The notes under the pieces were generated by a model. It saw nothing but the letters and a program-made list of their open reading frames with translations, searched no databases and was not told where the DNA came from. From Deltaproteobacteria bacterium (lineage in GTDB: Bacteria; Myxococcota_A; Polyangia; Polyangiales; JADJMO01): a DNA stretch of 51,339 nt. Numbering within the stretch: position 1 is the stretch's first letter; every line of letters starts with the position of its first letter. Below are positions 16,326 to 25,531 of this stretch, one piece after another. Location of the stretch: assembly GCA_016182965.1 (NCBI GenBank), contig JACPFM010000097.1, positions 1 to 51,339 of the forward strand, written 5' to 3'. Made by a program: the position numbers and the translations under genes.

Positions 16326-17741
16326 TCAGGGCGTCCCGACGGTGCAGCTCGCGAGCGTTCCGAAGTCGAGTGGGTCGTTGCCGCCGCCGGCGGCCTTCTT
16401 GTAGGCGATGTCGACCTGCGAGGTGTAGGCGGTGCAGCTGCCGCTGATCCCTGTCTGCGCGGGTCCGCCGAGCAGCGGGCAGACCGACCAGGAGTTCCCG
16501 CTCGCCGGGATGGAACCGGAGGCGCCGGTGTTCTCGAGGCAGACGCCCGCGTGGACGTTGCGCGTCGCCGTCGGCGAGCCGACGCCGAACGTGTTGCCGC
16601 CGGACGCGAGGTCGAGCGTGTTGCCGCCGATGAACGCCACGAGGCCGTGGTGGGTGTTCGTCAGCAGCTTGCTGGTGCGGAGGGTCAGGCTCCCGGTGCT
16701 CTCGAGGACGATGCCGTCGGAGGTCGCGATCACCGTCCCCGCGGCGTTCCGGCCGTTCGAGCTCGCGGTCAGACCGGTGATCGAGTGACGGCCGGTGGTG
16801 CTCGCCGCGGTCGTGCTCCTCAGGTGCACGCCGTGGCCCTTGTTGGTGCTGGCGGTGCCGCCGGCGAAGTCGAGGCGGGCGCTGCCCTCCACCTCGATCC
16901 CGTTGGTCTCGTTCTCGTTGAACTGGTTGCCGCTGCCGGTGACCTTCGCGGCCTTGCTGCCTTTCACGTGGAGGCCCGACTTCGTGTTCTTGTTCGCCTG
17001 CACGTTGCCGGCGAGCGCCGCGGGGCCGAGCACCAGGATCCCGTCCTGCGCGCCGGTGACGAGCACGTTCTTCACCGTCGCGTCGGTGCCGCCGTCGAGC
17101 GTGACGACGCCGTGACCGGAGCCGGTGATGGTGAAGCCGTCGAGCGTGCCGCCGGAGGCGACCTCGACGGCGCAGTTGCCCTCGGCGCAGGTGCCGCTCG
17201 CCACGATCTTCGTGGCCGCGGTGCCGTCGCCGCGGAGGGTCACGCCGCCCTTCACCTTCAGCGCGCCGGTCTCCTCGTAGGTGACGAGGGCGCCGCCGCC
17301 CCCCTTCACGCGGACGGTTCGACCGGAGACCGCCTCGAGATCGGTCGCCTCCTTGATCGTCTTGAACGGACAGGCCGCGGTGCCGACGCTCGGCTTGGTC
17401 GACGACTTGTCGACGAACACCTCGGTCGCCCCGGCCGAGAGCGCGCCGCAGCCCGCGTCCACGCCGTCGTCGCCAGGCATCGCGTCGCCGCCGGTCTCGG
17501 CGCCGGCCTCGTCGCCCACCTCGCTGCCCGTCTCGCTGCCCGTCTCGTCACCGGCCTCGCCACCCGTCTCCCCGCTCGTCTCGGGACCGGCCTCGGCGGC
17601 GGTCTCGCCGCCGACGTCCTGTCCTTCCTCGGCCGCGATGATGTCGTCGGAGCCACCGCAGGCGGCGAGGCCAGCGGCGGCGAAGCAAGCGAGAAGCAAG
17701 CGTGAGAAGCAAGAATGACGAAGCCGAGAAGCGTTGTGCAT
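16326..17741 (-). CDS. Parallel beta-helix surface lipoprotein
   Basis: 471 residues from ATG 17741 with GGAGGA four bases upstream. The signal peptide ends in AAAGLAAC (Cys28). Residues about 40-95 are an acidic linker of Glu-Thr-Gly-Ser repeats (GDETGSETGSEVGDEAG). Next comes a DUF1565-like opening (VFVDKSSTKPSVGTAACPFKTIKEA, read in parts) and then regular right-handed beta-helix rungs with recurring GTLDGFTITGSGHGV and LVTGAQDGILVLG units. No catalytic triad of a polysaccharide lyase or pectinase could be identified. Probably a surface-exposed glycan-binding or adhesive protein. The upstream 204 bp (17742-17945) hold its promoter and nothing else seen. Confidence 0.87.
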   Translation of the reverse strand: MHNASRLRHSCFSRLLLACFAAAGLAACGGSDDIIAAEEGQDVGGETAAEAGPETSGETGGEAGDETGSETGSEVGDEAGAETGGDAMPGDDGVDAGCGALSAGATEVFVDKSSTKPSVGTAACPFKTIKEATDLEAVSGRTVRVKGGGGALVTYEETGALKVKGGVTLRGDGTAATKIVASGTCAEGNCAVEVASGGTLDGFTITGSGHGVVTLDGGTDATVKNVLVTGAQDGILVLGPAALAGNVQANKNTKSGLHVKGSKAAKVTGSGNQFNENETNGIEVEGSARLDFAGGTASTNKGHGVHLRSTTAASTTGRHSITGLTASSNGRNAAGTVIATSDGIVLESTGSLTLRTSKLLTNTHHGLVAFIGGNTLDLASGGNTFGVGSPTATRNVHAGVCLENTGASGSIPASGNSWSVCPLLGGPAQTGISGSCTAYTSQVDIAYKKAAGGGNDPLDFGTLASCTVGTP

Positions 17742-17945
17742 GCTGTCCTCCAGGGGATGGACAGCGGCGCTTAGCAACGGCCGATCCGTCGCGTTCTGCT
17801 CGGGAATTCCCGGGTGCTCGGACTCGGACGCGCCTCCGCGGTCCGCCGCGGGGTCGTCCGGGTGCGGTCCCACGGTCTCAGGTGCGACGTCGTCGCGGCG
17901 GCCGCGCGCCCCGGGTCTCGTCGCCGGCCGGCGCGCCCCGGGGGC

Positions 17946-18929
17946 TCACCGCCGAGGTTCCAGCGCGCGCAGGACGTCGACGACCAGCTCCCGATCGGTG
18001 AACGGGATGACCAGCGACAGGGAAGAAGCGTGCCGGAGCTCGCGGTCGAGCGGCAGCTCGAACTGGGTGCGGCTGCCCGGGACCGGCTCCATGGATCGCT
18101 CCCCGCGCGCGGTGCGGACGCGAGGCCGCTCGCCGATGCGCAGGGCGCCGTGCACGCGGGCGGCGAGGACGTCGCCGCCGACGAGGCTCAGGGTGACCGC
18201 CTCGGCGCGGAGGAGCTGGAGCTCGGCGTCGGCGCGCTCGCCGATGAAGGCATCGAGGCTGAAGCCGCGGCTGATCCGCCGTGTCGAGCCGCCGGGCCGT
18301 GCGCGCTGCTGCTGCTCGGCGGCGCGCACCCTGTCGTCGAACAACGCGCGCGCCGGCGGGAACTCGGCGACCAGGGCGGCCACGTGGCCGAGGTGCGCGA
18401 CGGTGTCGGCCGGGAGCTCCACGCCGCGCGAGAGCCACCACAGATCGTCGCGGAGCTTGGGCGCGACGCCCTCGAGCAGGCGCGCGCGCGTGTCGTTGAA
18501 CGCGATCAGCTGGTAGGCGACCTCTTCGGCCGCGTCGTCGAACGCCCGCACCCGCGCCGCCTGCGACTCCGACCACTCGAAGGTGTGACCGAGCAGCGCG
18601 CCGACGCCACGGCGGATCATCTCGACGTCGGTGCGCCGGGCGAGGAGCGCGCGAACCAGGCCGAAGACCGCTTCGTCGGCGAGGGCGTGCGGCAGCGCGC
18701 GAAGGACCCGCGCGCCACGCTCCAGATCGGAGAGGTCGAGCGTCAACACGTCGACGCGCACCGTCCGGCGCGCGCGCTCGTCGAGCTCATGGAAGCCGCG
18801 CGCCTCCCCGCGACAGGCGAGCGCGCCGGCGAGCCGCGCCGCCCGCGTGGCGTGGTCGACGCGCGCGGGGCCCTCGCCCGCGGCGGCGACGGCGGAGAGC
18901 TCCTCGACGAGACGTTCGCGCGCGTCCAT
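17946..18929 (-). CDS. Hypothetical protein, no recognised family
   Basis: 327 residues from ATG 18929 (MDARERLVEELS...). The N-terminal two-thirds are predicted alpha-helical and rich in Arg/Ala/Leu/Glu, with repeated helical stretches such as LRALPHALADEAVFGLVRALL, read in pieces. The C-terminal third is beta-like (ELQLLRAEAVTLSLVGGD, RTQFELPLDRELRHASSL, LSLVIPFTDRELVVDVL). No signal peptide, membrane helix or catalytic motif is apparent. It starts 38 bp after the Cys-rich lipoprotein gene on the same strand, so the two may be cotranscribed. Codon use is typical for the window. I do not recognise the family. Confidence 0.75.
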   Translation of the reverse strand: MDARERLVEELSAVAAAGEGPARVDHATRAARLAGALACRGEARGFHELDERARRTVRVDVLTLDLSDLERGARVLRALPHALADEAVFGLVRALLARRTDVEMIRRGVGALLGHTFEWSESQAARVRAFDDAAEEVAYQLIAFNDTRARLLEGVAPKLRDDLWWLSRGVELPADTVAHLGHVAALVAEFPPARALFDDRVRAAEQQQRARPGGSTRRISRGFSLDAFIGERADAELQLLRAEAVTLSLVGGDVLAARVHGALRIGERPRVRTARGERSMEPVPGSRTQFELPLDRELRHASSLSLVIPFTDRELVVDVLRALEPRR

Positions 18930-18967
18930 GGGCTCCGCGCAGCGTACCGCAGTCGACGAGCCTCGGC

Positions 18968-19888
18968 TCAGGAGTCGCCGGTGCACATGGCGACGGAGAT
19001 CGGACGGCAGACGCCGGCGAAGCAGGTGGAGCCGTCGTTGCAGCCGGGGCCCACCTCCAGGTTGCAGGGCTGGCCGTCGGCGACGCGTGGGACGCACGTG
19101 CCGGCGGCGTCGTTCGAGCACACCGATGCGCGCTCGCACTCCACGAACCTGTCGCCGAGGTACCCGCAGGGTTCGCCGAGCGCTGCACGGCGCCGCGGCA
19201 CGCACGTCCGGGTGACCGGATCGCACGTGTCGGAGGTGACGCACGAGGAGCGCGCAGGATCGCACGCGTCACCGCGGGCGAGCGCCGATTCGCACACCCC
19301 ACCGACGCAGCGAAGGTCGGTCTGACAGCCGACCAGGCCGCACGACTCACCGAGCTTCCCCGGAGGCCTGCACGCGTCGTCGATGCAGGTATCGCCCACG
19401 CGGCAGTCGCGGCAGCCCGCGGTGCGGGGCGGGCCGGCGACGGAGCAACGACCGCAGAACGGCGTCTCGGTCACGGCCGTCGACACGAGGATCGCGCACG
19501 TGCCGCCCGCACAGTCGAAGCCGCTGAGGCAGAATCCGCCGAGCGGCTGCGTGCCGGTGTCGGGCCGGCACGCGGCGGGCTCGCCGTACGTGCAGCCGTC
19601 GGCGTCGAGCGCCGCGGCGCACCGCTCGGCGAAGCCGACGGCGTCGCGGACGTAAGGGGACCCGAGGCGCATCCGCGCCCGCCGCGCTCGGCTCGAGGCG
19701 CACTCGTCGAGGCTCTGCCAAGTCGTCGAGAACGTGTCGGGCCAGCACCTCTCGTGACGCGCGCATTGCGACACCGAGAGTCGCATCATCGCGTCGTCGA
19801 ACGAGGGCGCGACGACTTCGCCGCCGCACGCGAGTTGCTGCAGCGCGACGACGAGAAGGGCGATGGCGACGCCGCGGACGAGGCGCAT
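18968..19888 (-). CDS. Cysteine-rich (Dickkopf-like) lipoprotein
   Basis: 306 residues from ATG 19888; an in-frame ATG at 19942 would add 18 residues but leaves the signal peptide misplaced. Signal peptide: GVAIALLVVALQQLAC, lipidated at Cys21. The first part has paired Cys (SVSQCARHERCW, DADGCTYGEPAAC). From about residue 100 onward there are repeated small disulfide modules of the type GExCxxxxxCxxxLxCxxGxC (GESCGLVGCQTDLRCVGGVC is one). Such Dickkopf-like Cys-rich lipoproteins are abundant in myxobacteria; function unknown. Leads the hypothetical gene at 17946-18929. Confidence 0.82.
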   Translation of the reverse strand: MRLVRGVAIALLVVALQQLACGGEVVAPSFDDAMMRLSVSQCARHERCWPDTFSTTWQSLDECASSRARRARMRLGSPYVRDAVGFAERCAAALDADGCTYGEPAACRPDTGTQPLGGFCLSGFDCAGGTCAILVSTAVTETPFCGRCSVAGPPRTAGCRDCRVGDTCIDDACRPPGKLGESCGLVGCQTDLRCVGGVCESALARGDACDPARSSCVTSDTCDPVTRTCVPRRRAALGEPCGYLGDRFVECERASVCSNDAAGTCVPRVADGQPCNLEVGPGCNDGSTCFAGVCRPISVAMCTGDS

Positions 19889-20221
19889 GCGACGGCCCAA
19901 GCATCGCGAATGCCACAGACGAACGCGTTGAATTACCGACATTTCGTGGAGAACCGCGCCACGCGAGGGCGCGCATCGTGACGCGGGCGCGACATCCTGT
20001 CCCACCGATCGCGCGAGGCGTTCGTGCGACGTGAGCGCGATCAAACATCGACGCTCGTCACGTCGACATCGCACCTCACGACGCCATCGCAATTGTCACT
20101 TTGTCGCGAGCACGCGAGGCGCGTTGACGAACCGTCGCGCGAAGGCGCTCGACGCGATTGCGCTTCGCCCGATTTCGCGGCGAAGCGCGGCTGGTCTGCA
20201 TGTTGCTGACGGCGGCGCGAC
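19889..20221. other. Divergent intergenic region
   Basis: 333 bp between the minus-strand lipoprotein gene and the plus-strand barrel fusion. It is distinctly less GC-rich than its surroundings (19920-20110) and therefore likely to hold two divergent promoters. No specific boxes, operators or RNA genes were identified. Confidence 0.45.
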
Positions 20222-22165
20222 ATGCCGACTCTCCCTCGTCACGCGCTCTCGCTCGTAGCGCTGATATCGATCCTGCTTTGCGGCAGCGCCGCCTCCGCGT
20301 TCGAGCTCGCCAGCGGGTATCCCAAGCGCACCAACACCACGCGCCTTTCGCCGCCGCCCGGCCTGTTCGACCTGTCGTCCAGCAACGCGGGGATCAACCG
20401 CGCCGACTGCCTGGATGTCACGCAGCGTTGGCGCTTCGCGCTCGACGAAGTGCCGCCCGACACGACGAGCGTGGAGATCTGGGCGCGCCCCGACGCGACC
20501 AGCTGCGCCCCGGCGTCGGAGCGCGCCGGCGAGGAGAGCGCCAAATCGCCGAGCTGCTTCCGCGTCGCCTCCTTCGCCGTCGGGGTGGTGCTCGGCAAGG
20601 AGCTCGAGATCGACAACCTGGCAATCATCCAGGCGATCGAGAAGAAGAAGAACGTCGACGGCCCGCTCGACGCGCAGAGCGTGTGCTCGCGGACGGCGCA
20701 CATGAAGCCGACGGCGATCCACCTCCACCTGCTGGCCTTCGGCGGGAGCAACGTCCTCGAGCTCGCCGACGCCAAGCCGGCCGAGATCGACTACGTGACG
20801 CTCTACGATCTCGCCGGGCCGACGCCGCCGACGGGCCTGAGGCTCGGATCGGGAGAGGGGATGCTCAGCGTGCACTTCGACGCGCCGGCGGCGCCCGGCG
20901 ATTTCGAGAAGTACCGCGTGTACTGCTTTCGTGACGCCCGCGCCGCAGACGCGGGCACCGAGGCGGGCACCGAGGCGGGCACCGAGGCGGGCACCGAGGC
21001 GGGCACCGACGCCGCAGGCGACGCGATCGGCGACGCGGCGACGGACGGGGGCGACGACGCGGGCGCGAAGAAGCCGGTGTGCCCCACCGGACACCCGTTC
21101 GTCCCCGGATCGCTGCCGACGAGCGCGCTCGACGCGTATCGATGCGCCGAGTCACGCACGGTCGCAGGAGAAGTGGTGCTCGACGGCCGCGACAACGAGC
21201 TCCCCTACGCGGTCGCCCTCGCGGCGATCGATCGACAGGGCAATTTCGGCATCCTCTCCGAGGTCGTCTGCGAGACGCCGCGCGCGACCAACAGCTTCTT
21301 CGACAACTACGGCGCGGCGGGCGGGCGCGCGGGCGGCGGCTACTGCACGATGGGTCGGGCCACGGCGGCGTCCGGGCTCTTCGCGCTCGGCGCGCTGACG
21401 CTGGCGATCGTCGGCGCGAGCCTCCGACGTCGCCGCGTCGCCGGACCGTTGGTCGGCGCGGCGCTGCTCTTCCTTTCGGCGCCGAGCCGCGCCGAGGACG
21501 AGAAGCCGACGCCCTCGACCGTGACCCCTTCCATCGTCACCATCGAGGCGCGGTTCGGCCCCTATCGGCCCGACGTCGATCGCGGCGTCGACAAGGGCCG
21601 CCCGTGGCGCGACACCTTCGGGAACACGCCGCGCCTGATGGCTGGCGGCGAGATCGACGTCACGCCGATTCACCTCGAGAGCCTCGGCTCGATCGGCTTC
21701 GGCGCGCTGTTCGGCTACACGTGCGCCAGCGCGAAGGCCGAGTTCGCGGACGGCAGCGGGAGGAGCGACGAGGAGACGTCGTTCGACCTGTGGCTGCTCT
21801 CCGCGCTGGCCACGCTGCGCGTCGACGTGCTTTCGCGCAAGACCCGCGTGCCCATCGTGCCGTACGGGAAGATCGGGCTGATGACCGGCCTCTGGTCGAG
21901 CGCCGACGGCCGCGGCGTCTCGCATGACCCCGGCGGCCTCGTGGCGCGCGGCCGGACCAACGGCTTCCTCTACGCCGCCGGCGCGATGCTGCTCCTCGAT
22001 GCGTTCGATCCGGAGGCGGCGAAGACCTTCGCGGCCGAGCGCGGCGTGAAGCACTCGTACGTGTTCGGCGAGCTGACGGTCGCCGATCTCCGCGGGTTCG
22101 GCCAGACGTGGGCGATGCGCGTGGGCGCGCTCACCTGGACGGCCGGCGTGGCGTTCGAGATGTGA
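20222..22165 (+). CDS. Fused MYXO-CTERM surface protein / MXAN_2562-type outer-membrane barrel
   Basis: 647 residues in one open frame. N-terminal half: signal peptide (LVALISILLCGSAASA), a domain with paired Cys and beta-rich segments (QRWRFALDEVPPDTTSVEIW), a GTEA tandem repeat (20951-21010), and then a tripartite sorting signal: Gly-rich stretch with Cys375 (GGGYCTMG), hydrophobic helix and RRRR. This is the layout of MYXO-CTERM, normally the extreme C-terminus of a protein. Here the frame continues into what looks like a second signal peptide (LVGAALLFLSAPSRAED) and a barrel domain (IEARFGPYRPDVDRG, FGYTCASAKAEFADG, VPIVPYGKIGLMTGLW) resembling MXAN_2562-family proteins. An in-frame TTG at 21449 could be an internal start. 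Either a real fusion of neighbouring genes or two proteins from one frame. Confidence 0.8.
   Translation: MPTLPRHALSLVALISILLCGSAASAFELASGYPKRTNTTRLSPPPGLFDLSSSNAGINRADCLDVTQRWRFALDEVPPDTTSVEIWARPDATSCAPASERAGEESAKSPSCFRVASFAVGVVLGKELEIDNLAIIQAIEKKKNVDGPLDAQSVCSRTAHMKPTAIHLHLLAFGGSNVLELADAKPAEIDYVTLYDLAGPTPPTGLRLGSGEGMLSVHFDAPAAPGDFEKYRVYCFRDARAADAGTEAGTEAGTEAGTEAGTDAAGDAIGDAATDGGDDAGAKKPVCPTGHPFVPGSLPTSALDAYRCAESRTVAGEVVLDGRDNELPYAVALAAIDRQGNFGILSEVVCETPRATNSFFDNYGAAGGRAGGGYCTMGRATAASGLFALGALTLAIVGASLRRRRVAGPLVGAALLFLSAPSRAEDEKPTPSTVTPSIVTIEARFGPYRPDVDRGVDKGRPWRDTFGNTPRLMAGGEIDVTPIHLESLGSIGFGALFGYTCASAKAEFADGSGRSDEETSFDLWLLSALATLRVDVLSRKTRVPIVPYGKIGLMTGLWSSADGRGVSHDPGGLVARGRTNGFLYAAGAMLLLDAFDPEAAKTFAAERGVKHSYVFGELTVADLRGFGQTWAMRVGALTWTAGVAFEM
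20951..21010 (+). repeat. 12-bp tandem repeat encoding GTEA
   Basis: Five copies of GCGGGCACCGAG (the last ends in C instead of G), in frame, giving a (GTEA)n linker. Copy number is likely to vary between strains. Confidence 0.92.
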
Positions 22166-22212
22166 GCCGCGCCCGTCGGCGCCGAGCACGGCGTGCTACC
22201 GTATCCGTCACG

Positions 22213-23493
22213 ATGTCCCTGCCGTCCGATGTGGCGATCCCCAAGGCGGAGATCCACGTCACGGAGGTGTGCAACAACCGCTGCGGCTTCTGCACGACCG
22301 GCTGGATCAACGCCGAGCAGGGCGACGGCCTCGTGCACGTGCCGCGCGCCGTCATCCGTCGCCAGCTCGAGGAGATGTACGCGGCGGGCGCGCGGCGCGC
22401 GCTCTTCCAGGGGGGCGAGCCGACGGTGCGGCGCGACCTCGGCGAGATCGTCGCCGACGCGCTCGACGTCGGGTACGTCGCGACGACGCTGTTCACCAAC
22501 GCGCGCATGGCCGCGTCGGAGAAGGGCGCGCGCTGGCTCGCCGACATGCGCTTCACCTGGTTTCAGGTGTCGATCCAGGGCGGCACCGCCGCCGCGCACG
22601 ACGAGTCGGTCGGCGCCGACGCGGCGTTCCGGCAGACCATCGGCGGCACCCGGCGGCTCCTCGAGCTCGGGCAGCGCGTGAAGGTCAACGCGGTGCTCAC
22701 GAGGCACTTGCTCGACACGCTGCCGCAGTTCGCGGCGCTGATGATCGAGCTGCGCCCCGAGGAGGTCGGGTTCGACACGGTCAAGCGGGGGGGCGCCTTC
22801 GCCGACCAGCGCGCGAGCTACGCCGATCTGGTGCCGCGGCTCTCGCCGTACTCGGCGGCGCTGCGCGACGCGCTGCTCACGATGAACGACGCCGGCGTGA
22901 TCGCGCGCGCGACCAGCCTGCCGCCCTGCCTGGTGCCCGGCGCCGAGCGCTTCGTCCAGGAGGAGCCCGGGACCACGCGCGTGGCCACCTCGGGAGGGCG
23001 CGTGCTGCACAAGCTCGAGTGGAAGCGCTCGATGCAGCAGAAGGGCGAGCCCTGCGTCGAGTGCGCCTACGACGCCGACTGTGGCGGCGTGTACGACGCC
23101 TACGCGGAGCTCTACGGGACGGCCGAGCTGCGCCCGCTGCACGCCCGCGCCGCGGCGGCTCCGATCCAGGGCCTCGAGCACGCCGATCCGCTGCTCCGCG
23201 CGCTGCGACGAGCGCTCGTCCGCGAGAACGCGCGCGGGTTCGGCGTGCGCAGCGTGCGTCCACGCGACGACGGGTTCGAGCTCGAGTGCTACGGCCCGGG
23301 TCGCGAGGCGCGCGTGCTGGCCATCCCCCACGACCGCTCCGACGAGGGCGCCGCGTACGCACGTACCCGGCTGTTCCGCGTGCTCTACGTCGAGACGCAA
23401 GGCGTCGATCTCCGCCTCGTCGACGCCGCGGTGCGCACGCTCGCCGCGCTCGAGGAGCGGCTCGAGCCGCTGCTCACGGCCGACGCGATGTGA
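22213..23493 (+). CDS. Radical SAM protein with C-terminal auxiliary-cluster motif
   Basis: 426 residues from ATG 22213. The radical-SAM cluster motif is CNNRCGFC (CxxxCxxC, residues 19-26), followed by ALFQGGEPTVRRDL (the GGE motif that contacts SAM) and a TIM-barrel pattern (FQVSIQGGTAAAHDE, VNAVLTRHLLDTL). The C-terminal third has PPCLVPG and CVECAYDADC (C-x2-C-x5-C), a SPASM/twitch-like auxiliary Fe-S site. Substrate unknown; such enzymes often modify peptides, but no precursor-peptide gene was recognised nearby. Tail-to-tail with a related but frameshifted gene (overlap 20 bp) that has the same C-terminal Cys spacing but no CxxxCxxC. Confidence 0.9.
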   Translation: MSLPSDVAIPKAEIHVTEVCNNRCGFCTTGWINAEQGDGLVHVPRAVIRRQLEEMYAAGARRALFQGGEPTVRRDLGEIVADALDVGYVATTLFTNARMAASEKGARWLADMRFTWFQVSIQGGTAAAHDESVGADAAFRQTIGGTRRLLELGQRVKVNAVLTRHLLDTLPQFAALMIELRPEEVGFDTVKRGGAFADQRASYADLVPRLSPYSAALRDALLTMNDAGVIARATSLPPCLVPGAERFVQEEPGTTRVATSGGRVLHKLEWKRSMQQKGEPCVECAYDADCGGVYDAYAELYGTAELRPLHARAAAAPIQGLEHADPLLRALRRALVRENARGFGVRSVRPRDDGFELECYGPGREARVLAIPHDRSDEGAAYARTRLFRVLYVETQGVDLRLVDAAVRTLAALEERLEPLLTADAM

Positions 23494-24524
23494 TCGGCTC
23501 GAGGCCGTCCACGCCGATCGCGCGAACGACGGCGCGCGCGACGCCGGGGCAAGACGGGCGCGCGTCGCAGCGATCGCACGGCTCGGCCGAATGCTTCGCG
23601 CGCGCCTCGGCGTCGCTGCGATCGAGCACCGCGAGCCGTCGCGAACGCCTTGACGGGGGGAGCACGCAGGCCGGCGCGCCCTCGATCGACGCGCGCGTCG
23701 GCTCGATCGCGCCGAGCGCGGCCCGCAGGCGTCGATGCGCGGGCACCAGGTCGTCGAAGGCGGTGCCCACCGGTCCGTCGGGCACGTAGGTCAGCAGCGT
23801 CAGCGGGTCGTCGACGAGGCCCGCCGCGGCCGCGACGATCGCCGGCAGGGCGTCGAGCACCGGTGCGATCAGCGGCGTCACCAGCGAGACGCGCACGCCG
23901 AGCGCGCGGAAGGTGGGGACCGCCGACGTCAGCGCGTCGAAGGCTCCGGGGCGCCCCGCGATCGCGTCGTGCGCCGCGGCGTCGGCGCCGAAGATCCCGG
24001 TGGAGATCTCCGCCAGTCCGGCCGCGGCGAGCTCACGCGCGCGGAGATCGGTGAGCGGCGCGATCACGCGCGGCGTCGCGCCGCGAGCGCGCACCGCCGA
24101 GATCCACTCGGCGAGCCGCGGCGCCGCGAGCGCGTCGTCGCCGGAGAAGAGGACGTCGGCGCCCGGCGGAAGGCGCGCGATCGCACACCGACGGCACGTC
24201 GAGGAGGACGGTCTCGGGGCGTTCGCGCCGCGCGACGGCGAGCGGCGCGGCGTCGGGATCGAACCCGCGCCCGCGGCGCTCGTAGAGCAGGCGGGCGACC
24301 GCGCCGAGCAGCGCGACCCCGGCGGTATCGAGCGGAGCGCCCCACAAGCGGAGACACGCGCTGCCGAGCTTCACCGGCCCGCCGGCGGCGCGCGAGACGA
24401 TCTCGACGCGTGGCCCTTCGCCGTCGCGCCCGAACAGCACGCCTTCGGCGGTGCGCGTCGCGCCGCGGCCGAGACCGAGCGCCTCGCACTCGTCCTCGGA
24501 GAGCCACCACCACGGGGCGTCCAT
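23474..24524 (-). pseudogene. Radical-SAM-like paralogue, frameshifted, lacking the SAM cluster
   Basis: From ATG 24524 (MDAPWWWLSED) to a stop at 23474. Two reading frames join at about 24170-24195: the first ends its homologous part at LLDVPSVC, the second resumes at AIARLPPGADVLFSGDD. The total length is 3n+1, so one extra base restores about 349 residues. The barrel pattern is that of radical SAM proteins (DVLFSGDD in place of GGEP, AGLAEISTGIFGADAAAHDA, GVRVSLVTPLI), but there is no CxxxCxxC. The C-terminus keeps CDRCDARPSC, the same C-x2-C-x5-C spacing as in the neighbour. Either a decaying gene, a catalytically dead partner with a sequencing error, or a frameshifted product. A TTG at 24560 is an alternative start. 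Confidence 0.7.
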
Positions 24525-24650
24525 CCCTGCGAGCGTGCCCGCGACCGACGGGGCGCGCAACGCGAGCGCCCTCGAGCGCAGGGCTGCACGACTGACCTCG
24601 CACGCGTGACAGGCGTGACAGGCATGGCCCGGGTCAGACGCGTGCGCGCG

Positions 24651-25463
24651 TCACGGCGCGCCTTGCGTGCGCAGCCGCTCTCGCGCCACGCGCACCGCCT
24701 CGGGGCTCGCGTCGACGCCGAGCGCCGCGCGCCCGAGCCGCTGCGCCGCGACCAGCGTCGTGCCGCTGCCGCAGAACGGATCGATCACCAGCTCGCCCGG
24801 GCGCGTGTGCGCGGCGACGAGCCTCTCGAGCAGTGAGAGCGGCTTCTGCGTGGGGTAGCCCGTGCGCTCCTTCGCCATGTTGTTGATCGCGGGGACGTCC
24901 CACACGTCGGCGAGCACCGGCGCGTCGTCGTCGACCTGCGGCGGGCCGAGGAAGACGTCGAGCTGCTTCTTGTCCTGCCCGCGCATGCGGATCGAGCGCG
25001 CGGCCATGCGCGGCGGATCGAAGTACCAGGACGAGCCCTTGGTGTACCAGAAGATCACGTCGTGCTTGCGCGGGTAGAAGCGGCTGGAGCTGCCCCCGAG
25101 CCCGTAGGTCCAGATGATCTCGTTGCGGAACCCGGGCGCGGGCGCGCCACGCGGCGGATCGCGATCGCCGGCGCCGAACAGCTCGTCGAGCAGCGCGGCG
25201 ACGCCGTGGGCGATGCGGTGGTCGACGTGGACCAGGATCGAGCCGTCGTCGCGCAGCAGTCGGTGCAGCAGCGACAGGCGCGGCCGGAGCATGCCGAGGA
25301 GCGACGCGCGATCGGGCCAGCGGTCGTCGTACGCGCCGAAGTCGCGCCCGGTGCCGAAGGGCGGGTCGAGGTACACGAGCGAGGCCGCGCCCTCGAGCTC
25401 GCCGGCGAGCGCGCCGAGGACGGTGAGGTTGTCCCCCTCGATGACGCGCGCCTCCGATCGCAT
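24651..25463 (-). CDS. Beta-class (Mod-like) DNA methyltransferase, orphan
   Basis: 270 residues. Catalytic DPPF (33-36, VYLDPPFGTGRDF) comes first and the SAM motif DPFCGSGTT near the C-terminus, the beta-class order of N6-adenine/N4-cytosine enzymes such as type III Mod subunits. GSILVHVDHRIAHGVAALLDELFG and GYPTQKPLSLLERLV are typical. Shorter than phage-variable Mod proteins and without a Res partner, so probably an orphan methylase of unknown recognition site. The first 10 residues (MRSEARVIEGDNL) place the DNLxxL motif correctly. The 126 bp downstream (24525-24650) contain a direct repeat (CGTGACAGG twice) but no gene. Confidence 0.86.
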   Translation of the reverse strand: MRSEARVIEGDNLTVLGALAGELEGAASLVYLDPPFGTGRDFGAYDDRWPDRASLLGMLRPRLSLLHRLLRDDGSILVHVDHRIAHGVAALLDELFGAGDRDPPRGAPAPGFRNEIIWTYGLGGSSSRFYPRKHDVIFWYTKGSSWYFDPPRMAARSIRMRGQDKKQLDVFLGPPQVDDDAPVLADVWDVPAINNMAKERTGYPTQKPLSLLERLVAAHTRPGELVIDPFCGSGTTLVAAQRLGRAALGVDASPEAVRVARERLRTQGAP

Positions 25464-25531
25464 GGCAGGCGCTGGTCGTGCCCCGGAAGGGGTGCGGCCG
25501 CAACGAGCCCGTGATACCCGGGCGCTCGACG

